NCBI GenBank assembly: GCA_036495195.1
Contig: DASXNH010000242.1
Coordinates: 1-14,169, forward strand
Source: Palsa-872 sp036495195
GTDB lineage: Bacteria; Chloroflexota; Dormibacteria; Dormibacterales; Dormibacteraceae
DNA length: 14,169 bases
Reading direction: 5' to 3'
Below, piece by piece: positions 7,577 to 13,567 of the stretch; the first letter of the stretch is position 1, and each line of letters starts with the position of its first letter. A model generated the notes under the pieces. The model was not told where the DNA came from. It worked only from the letters and a program-made list of their open reading frames with translations, and made no database searches. A program made the position numbers and the translations under genes.

Positions 7577-7636
7577 GGCTTGCAGCCCCGGGCAAGGGAA
7601 GGTTGTCTTTACCGTTGGATACCTTGTGAGCAAGCC
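7577..7636. repeat. Nested inverted repeats with two alternative pairings
   Basis: GGCTTGC (7577-7583) pairs perfectly with GCAAGCC (7630-7636). Inside it AAGGT (7599-7603) pairs with ACCTT (7621-7625). The CTTGC part (7579-7583) can instead pair with a nearer GCAAG (7592-7596), which would exclude the outer stem. The element could be a folded RNA on either strand or a DNA target; no known riboswitch consensus was recognised. Confidence 0.4.
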
Positions 7637-7679
7637 TTTGGGGGTGTCCAGAGGAGCCTGGCCGGCCCTTTTCGGGGGG

Positions 7680-7693
7680 CGAACTGTAGTTCG
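7680..7693. promoter_or_regulatory. CGAAC-N4-GTTCG palindrome resembling a Gram-positive LexA (SOS) box
   Basis: The site reads CGAAC-TGTA-GTTCG, and symmetry extends one more base on each side of the centre (CGAACT/AGTTCG). This matches the core of the LexA/DinR box of Bacillus and related bacteria (CGAAC-N4-GTTCG). It lies about 100 bp upstream of the best -35 box for the LysM-CHAP gene and 176 bp upstream of the NMO start, so it overlaps neither visible promoter. No lexA or DNA-repair gene is in the window. It could equally be the site of another dyad-binding repressor. Confidence 0.35.
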
Positions 7694-7793
7694 ACCAGGT
7701 ACTTTTTGGTACTCGGTTTCGCGTATTCAGGCTGAGTTCCGAGTCAGGCCCTTCTCCAGTGGCTCCGCGGCCCCCAAACCAATGGTTTTAGGG

Positions 7794-7823
7794 TTGACGG
7801 GCTTGGCGGGGGTCTGCTAGGGT
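7794..7823 (+). promoter_or_regulatory. Sigma70-like promoter for the LysM-CHAP gene
   Basis: TTGACG (7794-7799) and TAGGGT (7818-7823) are spaced by 18 bp. This is the best -35/-10 pair in the window. Transcription would start near 7830, giving a leader of about 54 nt. An AGGGG ribosome site at 7873-7877 lies 6 nt before the TTG start. An inverted repeat, AAACC-AAT-GGTTT (7776-7788), sits immediately upstream of the -35 and could be an operator. Confidence 0.6.
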
Positions 7824-7883
7824 GACCGGCGTCTTGGGGATCCGTCCGACGTGGGCGGGTTTACATCGTTTTAGGGGTACGTA

Positions 7884-8846
7884 TTGAAAATCCATCGTTA
7901 TCTGACCCATGCTGTCGTGCTCGCAATAGCGGTCGCGATCTCTGGGTACGCTTCGCTGGATCGCCACTATCAGTCCTCCTTCACCGCCAGCCTCGGGGCA
8001 GTCAACGCTGAGGCCACGGTCAGCGGCGAGGGTGGCGCCGTCGGCGACGTGTCGCTGGGGCGGTTCAGCACGATCATCAAGCCGATGGCCATTCCGCTGT
8101 CGGCCCCGATCAGCCACTCCGCTTTCACCTATACGGTTGCCGCTGGTGAGACCCTCAAAGAAGTCGCCAAGAAATTCAACGTCACTGTCAGCGACATTCG
8201 CTGGTCGAATACAAACTTGATGTCGAGCGATGTGGTCGCGACTGGGGACCAGATCATGATCCCGCCGGTGCCTGGCCTCGTCGTCACGACCAAGGCGAGC
8301 GACACGCTCGACAAGCTCGCATTCAAGTATCAGTCAGACGCTCAGACCATCCTCGACTTCAACCGCCTGCGCAGCTCAGTGCTGACGGCGGGTACCGTGC
8401 TGGTCATCCCCGGCGGCGTCGGTGGGGCGTTCCCGCCAGCTCCGGCCCTGTGGCAGAACCTGGTTCAGACCGGCACCGGAAGCGGCGGCGGCTACCACTC
8501 CGTCATCCTCGGCTGCTGCCTGGGCCCATACCCGGCCACAGGCTTCCCTCCCGGCTGGTGCACCTACTACGTCGCCACCAAGCGGAATGTGACCTGGCGT
8601 GGCGACGCGGGCTTCTGGTACCAGAACGCCTCAGCTGCCGGTTATCCAGTCGGGCCCAAGCCCAAGGTCGGCGCGATCATGGTCACGTGGGAGAGCTACC
8701 TCGGCCACGTCGCCTACGTCGAGGCTGTGAACAAGGACGGCTCGTGGACAGTGTCTGAGATGAACTTCGTCGCCTTCGGAGTGATCAGCGAACGCACCAT
8801 CAAGCCCGGACAGCTGGGCAGCGCGCTGGTCGGGTTTATCTACTAA
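7884..8846 (+). CDS. Secreted LysM-LysM-CHAP cell-wall peptidase/amidase, 320 aa
   Basis: This looks like a peptidoglycan hydrolase. A short basic start is followed by a hydrophobic stretch (about 9-23), a signal peptide or membrane anchor, then a Ser/Ala/Gly-rich linker. Two LysM glycan-binding repeats follow (about 81-128 and 131-176; each has the YTVAAGETL / VTTKASDTL start and the IMIPP / LVIPG end). The C-terminal CHAP domain has Cys226 in GWCTYYV, His275 in LGHVAYVE, and Glu292/Asn294 in SEMNF as the likely third residue. CHAP enzymes cut peptide cross-bridges or the Ala-muramic amide bond. An adjacent Cys pair (211-212) just before the catalytic Cys is unusual for an exported enzyme. 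The TTG start is supported by AGGGG 6 nt upstream and a nearby in-frame stop (TAG at 7872). The stop overlaps that of the convergent MFS gene. Confidence 0.88.
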   Translation: MKIHRYLTHAVVLAIAVAISGYASLDRHYQSSFTASLGAVNAEATVSGEGGAVGDVSLGRFSTIIKPMAIPLSAPISHSAFTYTVAAGETLKEVAKKFNVTVSDIRWSNTNLMSSDVVATGDQIMIPPVPGLVVTTKASDTLDKLAFKYQSDAQTILDFNRLRSSVLTAGTVLVIPGGVGGAFPPAPALWQNLVQTGTGSGGGYHSVILGCCLGPYPATGFPPGWCTYYVATKRNVTWRGDAGFWYQNASAAGYPVGPKPKVGAIMVTWESYLGHVAYVEAVNKDGSWTVSEMNFVAFGVISERTIKPGQLGSALVGFIY

Positions 8847-10144
8847 GCGCCACTCGCGGCGTCCGCCGGCTGTGCAGGTCGGTTGGCCCAATCGTCTTCC
8901 ATGGCTTGCGTGTCGGGCTTGACCGACCGCAGCCCGTTCGCCGCGAGGATCGCCGCGACGATGAGCAGCGTGGGTGAGGTGATCAACAGGGCGGCCTGAA
9001 GGCTGCCGAGCTTATCCGCCAGGAATCCCACGTCGAATGTGGAGTGCGAGTCACCGAACACGTGGGCGACGAAGAGCAGCATGGTCACTCCGCTCGCGCG
9101 CAGCGCCGGCGACACGACGTTCTGGGCGACGGCCGTAAACGGGCCGGCGTTCAGGTACAGCGCGACCACGGTTATCAGGAAGGCCGGAACGAAGATCGGG
9201 ATCGGCCCGATGTTCAGCGGTGCCACCAACGAGATGACGATGAAGACGGCCCCAATCAAGAAACCTGCGATCCCGACCTGCAGGTAGGCGGCCGGGTTTT
9301 TTTTCGCGAGGCGGTCGGCGATCCATCCGCCTGCCAGCGTGCCGATCAGGCCGCCCAGGACCAGGACGATGCCGGCGAAGAGGCCGGCCTGGCTAATTGA
9401 TAGGTTGAATCGGCGGACGAGGAGGGTGGGCAGCCAGAAGGCGTTGGAGGCAAGGACGAAATACAGGGCCGTCTGCGAGAGGATCGTGGCTCTCAGCGTG
9501 GGGATGCGCATCAGGTTCAAGAAGGTTCTTAGATTTGCATCCCGCGTCTGCCTGACGGCGGGCCCGCGTCTCTCGACGCTGCCGCGCAGCGGTTCGCGCA
9601 ACCCGAAGGCCAGCAGTGCGAACAGAATTCCAGGGACCGCTGCAAAAAAGAAGGCGTTGCGCCAGCCGAACTTGTCGGCGATGTAGCCGCCGCCGGCGAA
9701 ACCGATCGCGATGCCCAGCGTGCTTCCCACGCCCCAGATCGACATCACGCGCGCGCGCTGCTCCTTCGGGAAATAGTCCGAAAGCAGGGACGTTCCCGCG
9801 GGGTAGTAGCTGGCCTCGCCGATCCCGAGAATCGCCCGGCTCAGGAAGAGCTGAAAAAAATTGCGCGCGAAGCCGGTGAAGAGGGTGGCGACGCTCCAGA
9901 TCGCGACTCCGATCCCGACCACGGTGCGGCGCACCCCGCGGTCCGCCCAGTAGCCGAACGGCACGGCGGCCACGGCGTAGACCAGCAGGAACGCCGATGC
10001 GAGAAACCCGACCTCGGTGTTGCTGAGGCCGAACTCCTGCTGGATGAGGGGTGCGGCTACCGCGGCCACGTAGCGATCCATGTAGTTGAGGAAGTTGATC
10101 CCCACCATGACGGCAAGGACATATCGGGCGTAGCCTCGCGCCAC
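8843..10144 (-). CDS. MFS transporter, spinster-like, 433 aa
   Basis: This is a major facilitator superfamily permease, an inner-membrane secondary transporter with about 12 helices. TM1 contains the NYMDRY motif (Asp23), loop 2-3 carries the MFS motif A as GYWADRGVRR (64-73), and TM4 contains GIGEASYYPAG with Glu110. The pattern resembles the bacterial spinster (SPNS)-like group, whose members move lipids or organic anions; the substrate cannot be deduced here. Length is typical. The GTG at 10142-10144 is preceded by TCCCCC, which is no ribosome site, and by CATAAT (10151-10156) 6 nt upstream, a leaderless arrangement. The 3' end overlaps the LysM-CHAP stop by 4 bp in convergent orientation, so each transcript runs into the other unless terminated within the genes. 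Confidence 0.9.
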   Translation of the reverse strand: MARGYARYVLAVMVGINFLNYMDRYVAAVAAPLIQQEFGLSNTEVGFLASAFLLVYAVAAVPFGYWADRGVRRTVVGIGVAIWSVATLFTGFARNFFQLFLSRAILGIGEASYYPAGTSLLSDYFPKEQRARVMSIWGVGSTLGIAIGFAGGGYIADKFGWRNAFFFAAVPGILFALLAFGLREPLRGSVERRGPAVRQTRDANLRTFLNLMRIPTLRATILSQTALYFVLASNAFWLPTLLVRRFNLSISQAGLFAGIVLVLGGLIGTLAGGWIADRLAKKNPAAYLQVGIAGFLIGAVFIVISLVAPLNIGPIPIFVPAFLITVVALYLNAGPFTAVAQNVVSPALRASGVTMLLFVAHVFGDSHSTFDVGFLADKLGSLQAALLITSPTLLIVAAILAANGLRSVKPDTQAMEDDWANRPAQPADAASGA

Positions 10145-10150
10145 GGGGGA

Positions 10151-10156
10151 ATTATG
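10151..10156 (-). promoter_or_regulatory. -10-like CATAAT 6 nt before the MFS GTG
   Basis: Read on the minus strand, CATAAT differs from TATAAT at one base and is separated from the GTG start by TCCCCC. No Shine-Dalgarno can exist in that space. No convincing -35 was found. A start of transcription at the GTG itself is the simplest reading. Confidence 0.45.
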
Positions 10157-10181
10157 CCTTCAGGCGTTCCGATTGAGCGGG

Positions 10182-10187
10182 TACGAT
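10182..10187 (+). promoter_or_regulatory. -10-like TACGAT upstream of tRNA-Tyr
   Basis: TACGAT lies 39 bp before the mature tRNA 5' end and would give a 5' leader of some 30 nt for RNase P to remove. A weak -35 (TTCAGG, 10159-10164) is 17 bp upstream. The -35 is poor, so this is a suggestion only. Confidence 0.35.
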
Positions 10188-10226
10188 AGCCGTCGCGCCG
10201 CCCGATGGATGGCGGCAGGTATAGCT

Positions 10227-10309
10227 GGGTCGGCTGGGCATTGGCGAGCTCAAGTGGCTGTAAACCACCCGAGAAATCTGTGGGGGTTCAAATCCCTCCC
10301 GGCCCACCA
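10227..10309 (+). tRNA. tRNA-Tyr (anticodon GTA), CCA encoded
   Basis: The cloverleaf can be drawn by hand. Acceptor GGGTCGG (10227-10233) pairs with CCGGCCC (10299-10305), with discriminator A and CCA at 10306-10309. D-stem GGGC/GCTC flanks an ATTGGCGA loop. Anticodon stem is 10253-10257/10265-10269 with loop CTGTAAA, anticodon GTA at 10260-10262. Variable arm is 12 nt (10270-10281). T-stem GGGGG/CCCTC flanks TTCAAAT. The long variable arm and GTA fit bacterial tRNA-Tyr (class II). Two oddities: position 8 is C where U is nearly universal, and pair 27-43 is A-C. Antisense translation gives the GRDLNP peptide typical of tRNA shadows. Confidence 0.88.
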
Positions 10310-10310
10310 T

Positions 10311-10332
10311 TTCCCGGTCGGGCTGTCGGGAA
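10311..10332 (+). terminator. Stem-loop just after tRNA-Tyr
   Basis: TTCCCG (10311-10316) pairs with CGGGAA (10327-10332) around a 10-nt loop, starting 2 nt after the CCA end. An alternative inner CCCG-GT-CGGG pairing also exists. There is no T-run behind it, so termination is plausible only by position. It ends 4 bp from the convergent agmatinase stop and could serve both strands. Confidence 0.4.
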
Positions 10333-10335
10333 GTA

Positions 10336-11316
10336 TCAGCGCCGAGGGCTTTGCTTGGTCGTCGCTGTCGCGAAGAGGCACAGCATCTCGTAGACGATGT
10401 TCGCCGCCGCGATCGCCGTGATCTCCGCGTGGTCGTACGCCGGCGCCACCTCGACCACGTCGGCGGCGGCCAAATTGACCCCGCCCAGTCCGCGAATCAC
10501 GGCGATCGCCTCGCGGCTGCTCCAGCCCCCTGCCTCTGGAGTGCCCGTGCCGGGCGCGAACGCAGGGTCGAGGACATCGATGTCGAGCGAGAGATAGACG
10601 TGCGCCTGGCCGACTACGTCCCGAATCTCGCTTGCGATCGCAGCCGGGCCGCGGTCGTCGATCGCGCGCCCGTCGATCAGGCGAAACCCGAGCGCAGCAT
10701 CCTCGGGCAGGTCGTCGGCGGAGAATTGCGGCCCTCGCGTCCCCACATGCATCGACCGCGTGAGGTCGAGCAATCCCTCCTCGGCCGCGCGCCTGAATGG
10801 AGTCCCATGGGTGTAGCGGGCACCCCCGAAGTACGTGTTCCACGTGTCGAGGTGCGCATCGAAGTGGACCAGTGCCAGCGGCCCAAAACGCAAAGACGCC
10901 GCCCGCAACATCGGCAGTGCAATCGTGTGGTCTCCACCGATCGCCAAAACATGCGGCGCCCGCTCGTAAGTCGCCTTCGCCGCAGCCTCGATCTCGCCGA
11001 TGGCTTGCTCGATGCCGAACGGCGTGCAGGCGACGTCGCCCGCATCGGCCACCTGCTGCGCGAACGGCTCCGCCTCAGTCCACGCATTGAAAGGGCGCAG
11101 CATCTTGGACCCGGCCCGGATTGCGGCCGGCCCGAAACGCGCGCCTGGCCGGTAGACCACGCCACTGTCGAACGGCACGCCAAGAATTGCAACTGAAGCC
11201 GACCCCACCGCGTCCAAAGACGGCAGGCGCGCATAGGTGGCTGGACCCGCAAACCGCGGGACCTGCATGGGGTCGACCGGCCCGATCACGTTGTCCCGCG
11301 AGCGGCCCGCACCCAT
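10336..11316 (-). CDS. Agmatinase/arginase-family ureohydrolase, 326 aa
   Basis: Ureohydrolases split a guanidino compound into an amine and urea with two Mn ions. All six metal ligands are present: His130 in GGDHT, Asp153, His155 and Asp157 in DAHLD, Asp245 and Asp247 in SLDIDVLDPA. The FAPGTGTPEAGG loop and VEVAPAYD are also standard. The N-terminal VPRFAGPATYARLP fits agmatinase, guanidinobutyrase and related enzymes better than arginase; which substrate is used cannot be told from sequence. Length is usual. The ATG at 11316 is preceded by TAGACT with only 7 nt between and no ribosome site, so translation may be leaderless. An internal ATG (Met17) is possible but would remove the conserved GPVDP lead-in. 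The next gene upstream on this strand is 112 bp away. Confidence 0.9.
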   Translation of the reverse strand: MGAGRSRDNVIGPVDPMQVPRFAGPATYARLPSLDAVGSASVAILGVPFDSGVVYRPGARFGPAAIRAGSKMLRPFNAWTEAEPFAQQVADAGDVACTPFGIEQAIGEIEAAAKATYERAPHVLAIGGDHTIALPMLRAASLRFGPLALVHFDAHLDTWNTYFGGARYTHGTPFRRAAEEGLLDLTRSMHVGTRGPQFSADDLPEDAALGFRLIDGRAIDDRGPAAIASEIRDVVGQAHVYLSLDIDVLDPAFAPGTGTPEAGGWSSREAIAVIRGLGGVNLAAADVVEVAPAYDHAEITAIAAANIVYEMLCLFATATTKQSPRR

Positions 11317-11323
11317 CGCCGGG

Positions 11324-11329
11324 AGTCTA
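11324..11329 (-). promoter_or_regulatory. -10 box TAGACT 7 nt before the agmatinase ATG
   Basis: On the minus strand TAGACT is followed by CCCGGCG and the ATG. The 7-nt gap holds no Shine-Dalgarno and fits transcription starting at the A of ATG. A GAGCG/CGCTC stem-loop (11349-11363) lies upstream, between this promoter and the preceding gene. Confidence 0.5.
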
Positions 11330-11348
11330 CTAAGTACGGTCAGCGAAT

Positions 11349-11363
11349 GAGCGGGATACGCTC
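11349..11363 (-). repeat. 5-bp stem-loop between the 152-aa gene and agmatinase
   Basis: GAGCG (11349-11353) and CGCTC (11359-11363) flank a 5-nt loop in the 112-bp gap. It could end the upstream transcript weakly, but it is short and has no T-run. Confidence 0.25.
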
Positions 11364-11428
11364 GCCCTCAGCTTCACCGCGCCCAGTCGCGCGTATGGCT
11401 GCCTCCCGGCGAACCCACAAGCCGCCGC

Positions 11429-11887
11429 TTAGTTGATGGCGATTCCCTGCGACGGGATCGCAGCCAGCGAAAGGATGCGCGGTCGCTCGATGGACCGCCC
11501 GATCACCTCCAGCAGCTCTCGAACGGCCTGATCTGCCTGGCCAAAGAAATCACCTGACCTCATCGCCACTGCGGTCCGTCCACTGAAGCTCAACCTGACG
11601 TCCGACACGGTGGGGTGAGCCACGAAGCGAAGGTGTCCTGCCAGCAGGCATTCACCCGCGACGACAGCGTCCACCACCCATAGGGTGCACAGCACGGCAC
11701 GCGGCGCGGTGATCGGCAGCGCCAGCCGCAGCCACGAGTGCTGCCCGAGGGCAGGCAGCTCTTCGACGTCAAGACGCGTTGCGGTGCCCTGATGCTCGAC
11801 GAGCCAGCGAAATACGTCATCAAGGCCGGCGGCTGTCTGGCGCTCAGCCGAGATGCGCGCGACGTTGGACCAACCTGGATTCTGCAC
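11429..11887 (-). CDS. Protein of unknown function, 152 aa
   Basis: I do not recognise this protein with certainty. It is a single soluble domain without signal peptide or membrane helix. The layout is an N-terminal amphipathic helix region (RISAERQTAAGLDDVFRWL), a middle rich in alternating hydrophobic residues that reads as beta strands (about 50-112, including RLSFSGRTAV), and a C-terminal helix (QADQAVRELLEVIGRSI). Strands closed by a long C-terminal helix recall SRPBCC/START-like helix-grip proteins, but this is shape resemblance only. The GTG at 11885-11887 has a -10-like TAGATT 8 nt upstream and no ribosome site. It is 87 bp from the SDR gene upstream and 112 bp from agmatinase downstream, so it may be its own transcript. 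Confidence 0.6.
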   Translation of the reverse strand: MQNPGWSNVARISAERQTAAGLDDVFRWLVEHQGTATRLDVEELPALGQHSWLRLALPITAPRAVLCTLWVVDAVVAGECLLAGHLRFVAHPTVSDVRLSFSGRTAVAMRSGDFFGQADQAVRELLEVIGRSIERPRILSLAAIPSQGIAIN

Positions 11888-11895
11888 CAGAGACG

Positions 11896-11901
11896 AATCT
11901 A
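11896..11901 (-). promoter_or_regulatory. -10 box TAGATT 8 nt before the GTG of the 152-aa gene
   Basis: On the minus strand TAGATT, then CGTCTCTG, then GTG. The spacing equals that at the GGT and MurI starts. No Shine-Dalgarno and no clear -35 are present. Confidence 0.5.
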
Positions 11902-11974
11902 GAGACCGTCGCGCGGGCCGAATACGTGCAGTTCACACGAACCAATGAAAGGTTCCTCCGGGACTACCAACCGG

Positions 11975-12760
11975 CTATCGCGAGCGGCTCTTATCCTCCT
12001 GCAGGATGTTGCCGCCGTCGACGACGATGGACTGCCCAGTGATGTAAGACGCGTCGGGTGAGGCCAGGAACGCCACCGCGGCGGCCACCTCGTCAGGCCT
12101 GCCTGCGCGACCGACGGGGGTATGGAGGGCGGCCGTGCGCTCGACATCCGACGTGGACGCCGTGGCGATCCATCCCGGCGCGACCGCATTGATGGTGACG
12201 CCGTGCTCGGCGGTCTCCAGCGCCACCGCCCGCATCATGCCGTCCATGCCCGCCTTCGCCGCGCTGTAGGCGGCCCATCCGGGGTGGCTCACCAGCGGCC
12301 CGGTCACCGAGGACACGTTCACGATCCGGCCGTAGTTTCTCTCGACCATCCCCGGCAGCACCGCGCGCGTCATGAGGAACGCGGTGTTGAGGGTGATCTC
12401 GATCTGCCGCTGCCAATCCGCATAGGCAGTTTGCTGCACCGTCGCATCCTCGACAGACCGGCCCGTCTGAGCCATTCCAGCGTTGTTCACCAGCACATCG
12501 ATGCGGCCGGACTGTCGCAGCACAGAGTCGACGAGCCTGCGCACCGAATCCTCATCAGTCAGGTCGGCGACAAATGCAAGGGCCGTCTTGCCGCCGGTGT
12601 CGAGCGAGCGGGCCCGATCGTGGATGCGATCGGTAGTGGAGGTGACGGCGATGTGGAATCCCGCTGCGTGGAGCCGGCGTGCGATCGCAAAACCGATGCC
12701 GGCCTCGCTGCCTGCGCCGGTCACCAACGCGACCTGATCTTTCACTGGCGTCGTTATCAT
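11975..12760 (-). CDS. SDR-family oxidoreductase, 261 aa
   Basis: This is a classical SDR. The glycine motif has a two-residue longer loop, TGAGSEAGIG (14-23), which is common in part of the family. NNAG is intact, the catalytic set is Ser151, Tyr165 and Lys169 (AAYSAAK), and the C-terminus has ITGQSIVVDGGN. The residue after beta-2 is in TSTTDR, lacking the Asp of NAD-specific members, which leans toward NADP(H). The ATG lies 7 bp after the MurI-homologue stop on the same strand, so the two are very likely co-transcribed. That link is odd, because MurI is not usually paired with an SDR, and it hints that the pair acts on a common metabolite. The protein is only distantly similar to the FabG-like SDR at 5835-6572; nothing suggests a recent duplication. 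Confidence 0.87.
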   Translation of the reverse strand: MITTPVKDQVALVTGAGSEAGIGFAIARRLHAAGFHIAVTSTTDRIHDRARSLDTGGKTALAFVADLTDEDSVRRLVDSVLRQSGRIDVLVNNAGMAQTGRSVEDATVQQTAYADWQRQIEITLNTAFLMTRAVLPGMVERNYGRIVNVSSVTGPLVSHPGWAAYSAAKAGMDGMMRAVALETAEHGVTINAVAPGWIATASTSDVERTAALHTPVGRAGRPDEVAAAVAFLASPDASYITGQSIVVDGGNILQEDKSRSR

Positions 12761-12767
12761 CGCCGCC

Positions 12768-13559
12768 CTAGACCGGCAGCTTTCCGACGCTGACCTTCCG
12801 CTCGAGCAGCGCCGACATCACACGGGCCGACTCAGCGGGGTCGCCGCTGGTCCAGAAACGCTCGACGCCCTCCGCCTCGTGCGGCGCCGCCATACCGCGC
12901 TCCGCGAGGACGCGCGCAAGCTGGCGCGCCACCGCCTCGCCGGTGTCAACGATGGTCACGTCCTGCCCTGCGATCTCGGCGATCAGCGGCCGGAGGAACA
13001 CGTAGTGGGTCGACCCGAGCACGATCGTGTCGGCGCCCTGGTCGAGCAAGGGTCGAACGTAGTTTTCAACCAGGCGCCGAATCTCGGCGCCGTCGAGGTC
13101 CGCCGCTTCGACGTGCTCCACCAGGCCCGGCACAGGCACGCTGATCACCCGCACATTTCTGCCGAAGCGGTCGAGCAGCGATGCCATCCGGTCGGAGGCC
13201 CCCATCGTGGTCGTCACGATCGCCCCGACCACCCCGGATCTGGTCGCCGCCGCCGCCGGCTTGATGCCGGGCTCGATGGCGATGACCGGCATGGTCAACG
13301 TCGCGCGGAGAGCCTCAGCGGAGCCCGCGGTCCCGGTATTCGAGCCGATCACGATCGCCTTCACTCCCTGACCGACGAGGAAGCCCGCGATCTCCAGTCC
13401 ACGCAAGCGGATAAAGTCGGCCGGCTTGTCTCCCCACGGCGCATTCGCGGAGTCGGCTACGTACTCGATCGACTCTGCGGGCAGCGCCGCGCGGATGTCG
13501 CGCAGCACCGACAATCCGCCAACGCCGGAGTCAAAAATGCCGATCGGCGCGTTGCTCAC
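12768..13559 (-). CDS. murI: Glutamate racemase (MurI) homologue with both catalytic Cys replaced by Ser, 263 aa
   Basis: Glutamate racemase makes D-Glu for peptidoglycan with two cysteines that remove and return the alpha proton. The family is clear: GIFDSGVGGLSVLRDI at 7-22 with Asp10 and Ser11, YVADSANAPWGDKP at 33-46, IEPGIKPA at 95-102, and the THY motif at 184-186 with His185. Both catalytic Cys are Ser: GSNTG (Ser73, codon TCG at 13341-13343) replaces the usual CNT, and GSTHY (Ser183, codon TCG at 13011-13013) replaces GCTHY. The other acid/base residues remain. I chose the GTG at 13557-13559 because the family begins one or two residues before PIGIFDSG and a TAGTCT box lies 8 nt upstream. 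The longer frame to 13616 would invade the divergent gene. The protein may be a slow or altered racemase or a non-catalytic homologue. Confidence 0.88.
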   Translation of the reverse strand: MSNAPIGIFDSGVGGLSVLRDIRAALPAESIEYVADSANAPWGDKPADFIRLRGLEIAGFLVGQGVKAIVIGSNTGTAGSAEALRATLTMPVIAIEPGIKPAAAATRSGVVGAIVTTTMGASDRMASLLDRFGRNVRVISVPVPGLVEHVEAADLDGAEIRRLVENYVRPLLDQGADTIVLGSTHYVFLRPLIAEIAGQDVTIVDTGEAVARQLARVLAERGMAAPHEAEGVERFWTSGDPAESARVMSALLERKVSVGKLPV

Positions 13560-13567
13560 GACGACAA

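Larger units (their letters stand above)
7505..7883. other. 379-bp intergenic region between divergent NMO and LysM-CHAP genes
   Basis: No protein frame here is convincing. From left to right it holds: the start region of the minus-strand flavoprotein, two GGCCGGCC palindromes (7538-7545 and 7660-7667), nested inverted repeats at 7577-7636, an SOS-box-like palindrome at 7680-7693, an AAACC-AAT-GGTTT hairpin at 7776-7788, and a sigma70-like promoter at 7794-7823 for the LysM-CHAP gene. It is much longer than any other gap in the window, which suggests real regulatory content. Confidence 0.6.

Noticed and set aside
7505..7883. Cyclic di-AMP (ydaO-type) riboswitch, often found before LysM/CHAP-type wall genes
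   Set aside because: I could not match the conserved blocks of that class, and the best promoter leaves a leader of only about 54 nt, too short for it.
10250..10843. 197-aa minus-strand frame reaching into the tRNA
   Set aside because: It is out of frame with the ureohydrolase and ends in the GRDLNP peptide that arises from translating a tRNA antisense.
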